From positions 1 through 7,530 of the forward strand of contig JAQTVR010000051.1 in NCBI GenBank assembly GCA_028706995.1: a stretch of DNA of 7,530 bases, read 5' to 3'. Both the position numbers and the translations under genes were made by a program. This document shows positions 1 through 5,045 of this stretch, piece after piece. A model generated the notes under the pieces. The model was not told the origin of the DNA. It searched no databases and worked only from the letters and a program-made list of their open reading frames with translations. The DNA comes from Dehalococcoidales bacterium (GTDB taxonomy: Bacteria; Chloroflexota; Dehalococcoidia; Dehalococcoidales; UBA5627). Positions within the stretch are counted from its first letter, which is position 1. Each line of letters begins with the position of its first letter.

Positions 1-2
1 AC

Positions 3-104
3 GATGAAAGGATTGTTTTGAAAGACCTCAACATTTCTGAAATCCAATCTCACCGCTGGCAGGCGATAGCCGCCGTTCCAGAGCTTACAGATATGAGGTC
101 ATGA
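3..104 (+). CDS. 3' end of an unidentified phage gene
   Basis: An open frame enters from the left edge and stops at TGA 102-104, giving 33 C-terminal residues. The pattern DLNISEIQSHRWQAIAAVPE resembles a segment (ISxxQSxRWQxIAxVPE) that I recall from phage and plasmid proteins of ParB-like or methyltransferase-associated type, often a little before their C-terminus. That is a recollection of a motif, not a family assignment. The stop lies one base before the ATG of the next gene, which fits a shared operon. The function cannot be stated because the main part of the protein lies outside the window. Confidence 0.6.
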   Translation, partial: DERIVLKDLNISEIQSHRWQAIAAVPELTDMRS

Positions 105-105
105 T

Positions 106-303
106 ATGGAAGTAAGTCCTGTTGAGAAATTGAAAAATCGTCAGTTAGCAAAATTACTTACACATTTAGAGCAGACCGGACAACTTACCGTTGAGCTTGA
201 GAAAACGCTCAAGCGTTCATTCCGGTATGCCTTTGAAGACGTTGAAACTCTTATACAAAGATTAGGACTTGATAAGGAAGACAAAAATGATAACAAAAAC
301 TGA
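106..303 (+). CDS. small helical protein of unknown function (65 aa)
   Basis: I do not recognise this protein. It is 65 residues long, charged, and looks almost fully alpha-helical, with leucines spaced through residues 9-55 (VEKLKNRQLAKLLTHLEQ, then LTVELEKTLKRSF), so a small helical bundle or dimer is plausible. It has no signal peptide, membrane segment or Cys cluster. The ATG at 106 has GAGGT at 95-99 in front at good spacing and comes right after the upstream stop. Its 3' end overlaps the initiator gene by 17 bases, so the two are probably translationally coupled. The position directly before the replication initiator suggests an early, replication-linked or regulatory role, which is inference only. 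Confidence 0.7.
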   Translation: MEVSPVEKLKNRQLAKLLTHLEQTGQLTVELEKTLKRSFRYAFEDVETLIQRLGLDKEDKNDNKN

Positions 304-1123
304 TATATGGATGCCGCTCTATGTCGGTGATTATTTATCTGATACTATGCACCTGACCACAGAACAACATGGTGCATATCTTTTGTTGATGATGGCTTAC
401 TGGAAAAATCGCGGCCCACTCCCAGAAAACAGGATACAACGGATTATAAACATTAAGGGCGATAGTTCAACTATAGTTGAGGATATAGTTGGCGAATACT
501 TCGACAAGGAAACAATGCCCGGCTTCTGGGTGCATCATCGCATTGAAAAAGAGCTTAAAGCAGCACTTGTTCGTAAGCAAGCCGCTGAAAACAGAGGGAA
601 AAAAGGAATGGAAGCGCGATGGGGTGAGAAAAAAAAGGATAGTTCAACTATAGTTGAAGGTATAGTTGAAGGTATAGTTGGCGATAACACATCACCTTCA
701 CCTTCACCTTCACCTTCACCATTAACAAAAAACAATACATTAGTCGTTTATCCAAACGACTTTCTATCTTTTTGGGCTGAATATCCAAAATCAGTAAAGA
801 AAAAAGCAGCATTCAAAGAATGGAAAAAGAACAAGACCAATCCGGATATAGAAATAATTTTAAAAGCTATCAGGGCGCAAAAGAAAAACAAAGATGAATT
901 AAAATGTGCTGGCCAATTCTGCCCTGAATGGCCAGACCCGGAACGTTGGATCAAAAACGAACGCTGGAACGATGAACTATCATGCGACAAATCACGAGCA
1001 AGCCCGCAACAAAATACAATGTTTATTGATTGCCCATCATGCGGTAAAAGAGTATCAAAACAATCTGAGTTAATTGAAGACGGCTGTATATGGTGTAAGC
1101 ATGGAAAATCAGACAAAATATAA
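287..1123 (+). CDS. DUF1376-type phage replication initiation protein
   Basis: Residues about 7-95 carry the DUF1376 signature (IWMPLYVGDYLSDTMHLTTE, then HGAYLLLMMAYWKNRGPLP), a winged-helix-like domain found at the N-terminus of phage replication proteins that act as origin binders or helicase loaders. A low-complexity linker follows with alternating Ser-Pro. A second conserved block begins DFLSFWAEYPKSVKKKAAFKEW and runs to PERWIKNERWNDEL, typical of the C-terminal part of O-like phage replication proteins. The tail holds four cysteines, CPSC at 249-252 and CIWC at 267-270, which should form a zinc ribbon. I chose ATG 287 (278 aa) because AAGGAAG at 274-280 lies at correct spacing; a TTG at 269 would add six residues but has no better ribosome site. 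The gene directly precedes and overlaps the DnaB helicase gene, as expected for an initiator/loader pair. The linker DNA is strongly repeated (see the repeat entries), which suggests that the origin lies inside the gene. Confidence 0.9.
   Translation: MITKTDIWMPLYVGDYLSDTMHLTTEQHGAYLLLMMAYWKNRGPLPENRIQRIINIKGDSSTIVEDIVGEYFDKETMPGFWVHHRIEKELKAALVRKQAAENRGKKGMEARWGEKKKDSSTIVEGIVEGIVGDNTSPSPSPSPSPLTKNNTLVVYPNDFLSFWAEYPKSVKKKAAFKEWKKNKTNPDIEIILKAIRAQKKNKDELKCAGQFCPEWPDPERWIKNERWNDELSCDKSRASPQQNTMFIDCPSCGKRVSKQSELIEDGCIWCKHGKSDKI
461..491 (+). repeat. iteron-like block 1 with 14-bp palindrome
   Basis: The perfect palindrome TCAACTATAGTTGA occupies 467-480 and is followed 12 bases on by a second TATAGTTG (472-479, then 484-491). 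The 20-base segment 461-480 recurs exactly at 638-657. The block lies in the coding frame for SSTIVEDIVG of the initiator. Repeats inside an initiator gene are the usual layout of phage origins such as that of lambda O, so these are candidate binding sites for the DUF1376 protein. Confidence 0.65.
638..680 (+). repeat. iteron-like block 2 with three 12-bp spaced repeats
   Basis: The palindrome TCAACTATAGTTGA recurs at 644-657, and TATAGTTG stands at 649-656, 661-668 and 673-680, exactly 12 bases apart. The inverted element CAACTATA at 645-652 gives the same site on the other strand. The 12-base period equals four codons and encodes repeated IVEG, so the repeat is visible in both DNA and protein. 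Together with block 1 there are five direct copies and two inverted copies. It is a candidate iteron array, but ordinary slippage growth of a linker is the alternative. Confidence 0.65.
692..720 (+). repeat. TCACCT hexamer array (Ser-Pro linker)
   Basis: Nearly five tandem copies of TCACCT (692-720, the last copy ending in A at 721) encode alternating Ser-Pro in the initiator linker. It starts 11 bases after the last TATAGTTG repeat and is followed by A+T-rich DNA from 721. The array is a likely hotspot for copy-number change without a frame change, since the unit is two codons. It may be part of the origin or only a flexible linker. Confidence 0.75.
742..761 (+). other. 8-bp perfect hairpin downstream of the iteron cluster
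   Basis: AGTCGTTT (742-749) and AAACGACT (754-761) form a perfect 8-bp stem with the 4-base loop ATCC. It lies inside the initiator gene, about 60 bases after the last TATAGTTG repeat, in A+T-rich DNA. Such a stem could serve as a single-strand initiation or primer site in an origin. It has no T tract and lies inside a frame, so it is not a terminator on the + strand. Confidence 0.5.
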
Positions 1124-2453
1124 AACATGTGACGCGCATGCGTCACGGGTAATGCCGCACGACGAACAGGCTGAAATGGCTGTTATCGGATCGATGTTGT
1201 ACGACAATGAGTGTATTGATAATGTACATTTATCTCCTGATGATTTTTACTCGACGGCAAACAAAATAATATTTACGGCAATTATGGATATTGTGAACAG
1301 TGGCCGTGTTGCTGATTTAGTAACGGTTTGCGAAGGTATTTCAACAGCAGGAAATATGAAAAAATGCGGCGGCCCGGCGTATATCGCTGAGACAATAGAT
1401 GCTGTCATTTCTCCGGCATCTGTCGGATCATACGAGCAGATCGTCAAGGAAAAATCTATTGAGCGCCAGATAGTTGCGGAGTCTCAGCGAATGATTGAGG
1501 CCGTTTATGATCCATCAGAAAACAGTAAAACAAAACTCGAAGAAGCTCAAAAAACGATATTGAATTTATCGTTGACTAAAGGATCGGATACGCTCCAAGG
1601 CGCAAGAGAAATTTGTAAGAAAACATTCGCTGGGATTGAATATCGCTATCAAAACAAATTCTCCATGATTGGACATCCAACAGGACTTTGCGACTTGGAC
1701 TCAGCTACTTCCGGACTGATTTCTGGTGACCTGATCATTATAGCAGGCCGCCCAGGCATGGGAAAGTCAGCGTTGGCCGGTAATATCGCGGCAACGGTGG
1801 CAGCAAGTGGAGTATCGGTACTACTGTTTAGCCTGGAGATGCCGGCTGAATCTGTTATGACCAGGATCATATCTCGGGAGTCGGGGATTAATTCGCGAAT
1901 CCTCAGAAGGGGTCAATTAGCCGAAACACAATGGTCATCAGCGGTCCATGCTACGGAATCAATATCGGTCTGGCCTATTTTTATTGACGATAGAGCAGAT
2001 ATTACACCTACGGAAATCATGGCTAAAGCGCGTAAATTAAAAAAAGAACAGGGGTTGGGTCTTTTGATCGTCGATTACATTCAGCTTGTCTGCCCCGCTG
2101 GGAAACACGAAAGTCGGGAGCAGGCTGTGGCTGAAATAAGCAGGACGCTAAAGGCGATTGCACGCGAATTAGAGATCCCAGTCATCGGGTTGAGCCAACT
2201 GAATCGTCAAGTTGACAGCAGGCCAAACAAACGGCCGATGCTTTCCGATCTCAGGGAATCCGGTGCCATCGAGCAGGACGCGGACATTATAATATTTATT
2301 TATAGGGACGAAGTTTATAACAAAGCAGAGGATAATCCACATCGGGGAATCGCGGAAATAGATATTGCCAAGCACCGCAACGGGGAAACAGGGCGGTTTG
2401 ATGTCATTTTTGACGCACGGACGCAGCATTTCAAAAACAAGGCACGGATATGA
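1101..2453 (+). CDS. dnaB: replicative DNA helicase, DnaB family
   Basis: This is a complete DnaB-type hexameric helicase of 450 residues, the usual length of the family. It unwinds the fork 5' to 3' using ATP and would be loaded by the initiator encoded just upstream. The N-terminal domain begins with MPHDEQAEMAVIGSMLYDNE (18-37) and the RecA-like core holds all expected motifs: Walker A GRPGMGKS (216-223, Lys222), the catalytic glutamate in FSLEMP (Glu246), Walker B LLIVDYIQL (321-329), the LSQLNRQVDSR sensor region (364-374), DLRESGAIEQDAD (383-395) and the arginine-finger-type KHRNG (424-428). ATG 1101 overlaps the initiator gene by 23 bases and has only a weak ribosome site, so translation is probably coupled. 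ATG 1152 (Met18) is an alternative start that keeps the whole N-domain. A TTG at 1074 would extend further into the previous gene and is less likely. Confidence 0.96.
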   Translation: MENQTKYKTCDAHASRVMPHDEQAEMAVIGSMLYDNECIDNVHLSPDDFYSTANKIIFTAIMDIVNSGRVADLVTVCEGISTAGNMKKCGGPAYIAETIDAVISPASVGSYEQIVKEKSIERQIVAESQRMIEAVYDPSENSKTKLEEAQKTILNLSLTKGSDTLQGAREICKKTFAGIEYRYQNKFSMIGHPTGLCDLDSATSGLISGDLIIIAGRPGMGKSALAGNIAATVAASGVSVLLFSLEMPAESVMTRIISRESGINSRILRRGQLAETQWSSAVHATESISVWPIFIDDRADITPTEIMAKARKLKKEQGLGLLIVDYIQLVCPAGKHESREQAVAEISRTLKAIARELEIPVIGLSQLNRQVDSRPNKRPMLSDLRESGAIEQDADIIIFIYRDEVYNKAEDNPHRGIAEIDIAKHRNGETGRFDVIFDARTQHFKNKARI

Positions 2454-2464
2454 GGAGGTGGACG

Positions 2465-2550
2465 ATGACGAGTGAAGAATTGTTGAAGCGCAGAATATAC
2501 TTGAAAAAACAAACAAAATCATAGAATTGGAGAACGAAAATGCAGATTAA
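2465..2550 (+). pseudogene. small coiled-coil gene split by a -1 frameshift
   Basis: A very strong ribosome site (AGGAGGT, 2454-2460) stands before ATG 2465, yet the frame is only 19 codons long (MTSEELLKRRIYLKKQTKS, stop at 2522). From about 2485 the -1 frame is open and reads EAQNILEKTNKIIELENEN followed by AD and a TAA at 2548, a convincing heptad-like coiled coil. Joined, the two halves make a protein of about 30 residues whose stop would overlap the ATG of the next gene (2540), a typical coupled arrangement. The simplest reading is a small deletion near 2488. The alternative is -1 slippage on the A6 run at 2504-2509. The function of the joined product is unknown. Confidence 0.45.
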
Positions 2551-2788
2551 AATCAATCAGTATGACAGCGTGGAAACAGGAAGGTATAACGGCAAGTATC
2601 AGATCAAACTAGGCAAGATCGGTAAAGAAGATAAATTTTATCAGGCATATATGCAGGTAAGGAAAAAAGATGGGACTGAAATAAATGTGCCTGTGTGCCT
2701 GACGTTTGAACAAGACGAAGATGTGGCGAATTTTATCAGATCAGTCGCGCAGGAAGTAGGGTTGCCATCAAGCGACGTTCCATTCTGA
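2540..2788 (+). CDS. small phage protein with an SSB-like DVPF C-terminal tip (82 aa)
   Basis: I do not recognise the family. The protein is 82 residues, probably mostly beta-strand in the first half (MQIKINQYDSVETGRYNGKY, then QIKLGKI and FYQAYMQVRKKDG), with a helix near residues 60-74 and the ending GLPSSDVPF. That tip resembles the acidic hydrophobic tail of bacterial single-strand binding proteins (DDDIPF type), which docks replication partners. At 82 residues it is short for a full SSB OB fold, so it could be a reduced single-strand binding protein or another replication accessory factor. GGAG at 2529-2532 precedes ATG 2540 at good spacing. It follows DnaB, which supports a role at the fork, but this is inference. 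Confidence 0.8.
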   Translation: MQIKINQYDSVETGRYNGKYQIKLGKIGKEDKFYQAYMQVRKKDGTEINVPVCLTFEQDEDVANFIRSVAQEVGLPSSDVPF

Positions 2789-2835
2789 GGTAAAAAATGG
2801 AAATCATCATATAGAAAATTAAGGGAGGGTTAAAA

Positions 2836-3723
2836 ATGAGTTATAATGAAATTCCCAATCTTTATAAAAATCAAGACGTTTTGTTATTTAAAAAATGTTA
2901 CGCACTGGAAAAAATACACGGAACTTCTGCGCACGTTGGTTGGAATGGGAAAGTTTATTACTTTTCCGGGGGGGAGAAGCATGAAAGATTCAAGGCGCTC
3001 TTCGATGAAGAAAACCTGATTGATAATTTTCAGAAAATGAACAACGAAAAGGTTGTTATTTATGGCGAGGCATACGGCGGAAAGTGTCAAGGAATGTCAG
3101 CGACTTACGGCAAGAACCTGAAGTTTGTGGCATTTGAGGTGAAGATTGGTGATAGCTGGTTGGCCGTCCCGCAAGCAGAGTCGATTGTCAGGAGTTTCAA
3201 TCTTGATTTTGTCCCTTATGTGGAGATTAAAACTGATTTATCAGAATTGGATTTCTGGAGAGATGCTCCATCACAACAATCTATCAAGTGTGGAATTATT
3301 GAAGAACGCAAACGAGAGGGCATTGTTTTGAAGCCGCTAATTGAAGTCAGAAAAAATAATGGTGAGCGGATAATCTCAAAACACAAAAGTGAAGCATTTC
3401 AGGAAACGAAAACAAAACGGGAAATTACGCAGGAGTCGCTAAAAGTTTTGACCGAAGCTGCGGAGATTGCAACTGAATGGGTGACATCGATGCGCCTAAA
3501 TCACGTGCTTGATAAGTTTCCGAAAGCCAATATTGAACGCACAGGGGAAATCATCAAAGCCATGATTGCCGATATCCAGAAGGAAAGCGTAGGCGAAGTT
3601 GTGTTGTCAAAAGAGGCGTTAAAAGAAATTGGTAAAAAAACGGCATTATATTTTAAGCAATATCTTAAAAATAAACCAAGGGAAACTACAGATTTTAAAG
3701 GAGGGATAACATGGCAGAAATAA
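2836..3723 (+). CDS. RNA ligase, Rnl2-like (RNA_ligase family)
   Basis: The protein (295 aa) shows the covalent nucleotidyltransferase motifs in order: motif I EKIHGTS with the adenylated lysine Lys26 (KxxG), a motif III-like VIYGEAYG (74-81) with Glu78, LKFVAFEV (95-102), motif IV EGIVLKP (161-167) and motif V ISKHKSEAF (180-188) with Lys182 and Lys184. This set and spacing fit the T4 Rnl2-type RNA ligase family, which seals nicked or broken RNA using ATP. Residues about 195-280 form a mostly helical C-terminal domain. A strong AGGGAGGG site (2821-2828) precedes ATG 2836. The gene overlaps the next by 13 bases. In phages such ligases can repair host or phage tRNA cut by defence nucleases; no end-healing kinase/phosphatase is in the window, so the actual substrate is unknown. 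Confidence 0.88.
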   Translation: MSYNEIPNLYKNQDVLLFKKCYALEKIHGTSAHVGWNGKVYYFSGGEKHERFKALFDEENLIDNFQKMNNEKVVIYGEAYGGKCQGMSATYGKNLKFVAFEVKIGDSWLAVPQAESIVRSFNLDFVPYVEIKTDLSELDFWRDAPSQQSIKCGIIEERKREGIVLKPLIEVRKNNGERIISKHKSEAFQETKTKREITQESLKVLTEAAEIATEWVTSMRLNHVLDKFPKANIERTGEIIKAMIADIQKESVGEVVLSKEALKEIGKKTALYFKQYLKNKPRETTDFKGGITWQK

Positions 3724-4085
3724 GAGAAATTAAATTTAGAGCATGGTTAAAAAAAACAAAAAAAATGGTTTTAATAGAACAACCGGACATAATCCATTTT
3801 TTAAGAAAATATCGTTTTGATGATGGATTAATTGACAGTGGTGATCACTTTTGCAAAGATGAATATTTTTTAATGCAATATACGGGATATATAGACCGTA
3901 AAGGTGAATATATCTACGAGGGAGATATAATTATTGGACTTTACGAAGGTAAAATCATCCAACATCCTGTTATTTGGTGGAAAAGTGGTTGGTATGTTGG
4001 ATATGACGAAGGAGGGCGTCGTAATGTTTTTTCATTAGCTGCGGTATCTGATATTGATGTTATTGGGAATATATACCAAGTATAG
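3711..4085 (+). CDS. yopX: YopX family protein
   Basis: The 124-residue protein matches the YopX family common in phages and prophages: an N-terminal REIKFRAWLKKTKKM block, a central LMQYTGYIDRKGEYIYEGD block, a WWKSGWYVG segment and the ending VIGNIYQV. No biochemical role is established for the family. The segment after the motif I block is mostly predicted beta-strand. AAGGAGGG at 3698-3705 precedes ATG 3711, which lies inside the end of the RNA ligase gene, so the two are co-translated. The gene is very A+T-rich, unlike the DNA that begins some 75 bases after its stop. Confidence 0.9.
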   Translation: MAEIREIKFRAWLKKTKKMVLIEQPDIIHFLRKYRFDDGLIDSGDHFCKDEYFLMQYTGYIDRKGEYIYEGDIIIGLYEGKIIQHPVIWWKSGWYVGYDEGGRRNVFSLAAVSDIDVIGNIYQV

Positions 4086-4095
4086 GAGAAAATTT

Positions 4096-4149
4096 ATGGC
4101 TGGAATAATAATAACAAGGCGATTTTGCCAAAAAAACAGAGTGTTTTAA
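4096..4149 (+). CDS. possible 17-residue peptide, perhaps a gene remnant
   Basis: AGGAG at 4084-4088 stands seven bases before ATG 4096, a better ribosome site than chance would often give, but the frame (MAGIIITRRFCQKNRVF) stops after 17 codons. It could be a leader peptide for the downstream frame at 4159, the broken start of a former gene, or nothing. I cannot assign a role. Confidence 0.25.
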   Translation: MAGIIITRRFCQKNRVF

Positions 4150-4158
4150 GGATGAGTA

Positions 4159-4332
4159 ATGACCGCCACAGAGAACGCCGCGATACTACTTCTGGCCGAA
4201 GCGTTGAATAAGTGAGGGGATCACTGCCGCCAGGTTGAGGCGGCGCTGATCGAGACGCACAAACAAAACGACAAGCTCCGGGCGCGGCTGGACAAGCGCG
4301 ACGCCGGCGACTTGGCGAACGTGAACTCATAG
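4159..4332 (+). pseudogene. small helical protein gene interrupted by one in-frame TGA
   Basis: ATG 4159 has AAGGA (4148-4152) six bases upstream. The frame reads MTATENAAILLLAEALNK, then TGA at 4213-4215, then continues without a break as GDHCRQVEAALIETHKQNDK and LRARLDKRDAGDLANVNS to TAG 4330-4332. Both halves look like one amphipathic helical protein of 57 residues, with third codon positions rich in G and C on both sides of the stop. The likeliest event is a TGG to TGA change (Trp before GDHC would fit). TGA is a normal stop for several genes here, so general recoding is unlikely. The family is not recognised. Base composition differs strongly from the flanking genes, suggesting separate origin. 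Confidence 0.5.
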
Positions 4333-4374
4333 TGCCCGAATTTCGCGCGTGGGTGCCCCCAGAAGGTGCCTAAA

Positions 4375-4405
4375 TTAAAAAAGCAGGGGAGGCTTAGGCC
4401 TCCCT
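4375..4405 (-). terminator. rho-independent terminator, minus strand
   Basis: GGGAGGC (4387-4393) and GCCTCCC (4398-4404) form a perfect 7-bp G+C-rich stem with the loop TTAG, extended by a G-T pair (4386, 4405). Read on the minus strand, the stem is followed by TGC and a run of six T from the A6 at 4377-4382, the classic intrinsic terminator. No T tract exists on the + side. It begins eight bases after the stop of the minus-strand zinc-ribbon remnant, so it belongs to that gene. Confidence 0.75.
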
Positions 4406-4412
4406 CATGATC

Positions 4413-4529
4413 CTACTTCCCCTTCGGCCTTCCGGCCTTCCGCGGCGCCACACTCCATCTTGGCGATTTGCATTTGGGGCATTCGCGCGGTTCGGTCTCG
4501 ATACGCGGCTGCCAGGTATGGGGCGAAAA
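4413..4529 (-). pseudogene. zinc-ribbon protein remnant lacking its N-terminus
   Basis: On the minus strand an open frame from 4529 down to the TAG at 4415-4413 reads FSPHTWQPRIETEPRECPKC followed by KSPRWSVAPRKAGRPKGK. The HTWxPR...P..CPKCKSPRW pattern is that of small zinc-ribbon proteins found in bacteria, archaea and mobile elements, which normally have a first CxxC pair directly before the HTW. Here the frame is cut by TGA at 4532-4530, has no start codon and lacks that first pair, so it is a 5'-truncated or decayed gene. The tail is basic and may touch nucleic acid. The intact terminator just downstream argues that it was once a working transcription unit opposed to the phage operon. 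Confidence 0.55.
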
Positions 4530-4543
4530 TCACCAGAAAAAGC

Positions 4544-4571
4544 TTGACTGGGACGATAATGCTGGTAAAAT
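4544..4571 (+). promoter_or_regulatory. sigma70-type promoter for the Cys/HTH regulator gene
   Basis: TTGACT (4544-4549, five of six consensus bases) is separated by 16 bases from TAAAAT (4566-4571, five of six). It lies directly in front of the gene starting at 4578. Seven bases beyond the -10 box puts the expected start of transcription at about 4578, the A of the ATG, so the transcript may be leaderless. No Shine-Dalgarno site would be carried by the RNA. Confidence 0.65.
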
Positions 4572-4577
4572 AGGGTC

Positions 4578-5012
4578 ATGGTGGATAAAATCACTCATTG
4601 CCCGACAATCAGCAAAAGCAGCGAGCGCCTAAAAATCAATAAGCGCCGCAAAATCAAAACAAAAGAAAAACATGATATACTATTGACAAACTGGAACTGT
4701 GGGATGTGCCCCAAGTTCGCTTCGTGCAAAGAACTCTGCCCCCCGATGGACTGGATAGTCCGACACGTTGAAGTCGATCCAGGAAAAGAGCCGCCCATAA
4801 AAAACCCCTGCCACGACAGAACAACCCAATTATGGCCAGACATGGTGGGAACAAGTGAAATTATATTATCACTTTTTTTCTTCGAACGACTAGACCCTCC
4901 AGAAATAGCAAATCAACTACATATATCAACTAGATATGTTTACAAGCAAATAGAAAAATCAAAAAAAATATTATACCAAAATCTTAAAAAAACTGTTCAA
5001 TTGCGATCATAG
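4578..5012 (+). CDS. Cys-cluster, sigma-region-4-like HTH regulator
   Basis: The 144-residue protein has a basic N-terminus (residues 17-31), a cysteine cluster CGMCPKFASCKELC (Cys41, 44, 50, 54) that should bind zinc or an iron-sulfur cluster, a linker with one more CH pair (78-79), and a C-terminal helix-turn-helix at about 93-133 (EIILSLFFFERLDPPEIANQ, then LHISTRYVYKQIEKSKK) resembling region 4 of sigma70-family factors. Such proteins could act as an alternative sigma or a late-gene activator. The position just before the terminase genes fits control of late transcription, which is inference. ATG 4578 is the only good start that keeps the whole frame, but it has no ribosome site; Met43 would cut the Cys cluster. 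DNA here is strongly A+T-rich after 4850. The specific family name is not known to me. Confidence 0.75.
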   Translation: MVDKITHCPTISKSSERLKINKRRKIKTKEKHDILLTNWNCGMCPKFASCKELCPPMDWIVRHVEVDPGKEPPIKNPCHDRTTQLWPDMVGTSEIILSLFFFERLDPPEIANQLHISTRYVYKQIEKSKKILYQNLKKTVQLRS

Positions 5013-5045
5013 TTATTTAAGAAAGATAATTACCAGCACAAAGGA

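Noticed and set aside
461..680. CRISPR array
   Set aside because: The repeated units are 8-20 bases, lie within a coding frame and have no uniform spacers.
748..1146. Long minus-strand frame opposite the initiator gene
   Set aside because: It mirrors a well-supported + strand gene, has Phe/Ser-rich shadow composition and no recognisable motif.
2169..2522. Minus-strand frames opposite the end of dnaB
   Set aside because: They lie over conserved DnaB motifs and have no promoter, ribosome site or family features.
4117..4134. GGC...GCC followed by A run as a terminator
   Set aside because: The stem is only about three pairs on the + strand and no T tract follows it.
4094..4330. Minus-strand 78-codon frame in the G+C-rich island
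   Set aside because: Arg/Pro/Ser-rich shadow of the TGA-interrupted + strand gene; the + frame has the better ribosome site and protein-like sequence.
4394..4594. Minus-strand 66-codon frame
   Set aside because: It has a start codon, but the sequence is unlike any protein and it runs through the terminator stem. The neighbouring phase carries the recognisable zinc ribbon.
4683..4688. Perfect TTGACA as a promoter -35 box
   Set aside because: No acceptable -10 box lies 16-18 bases downstream, and the site is inside the regulator gene.
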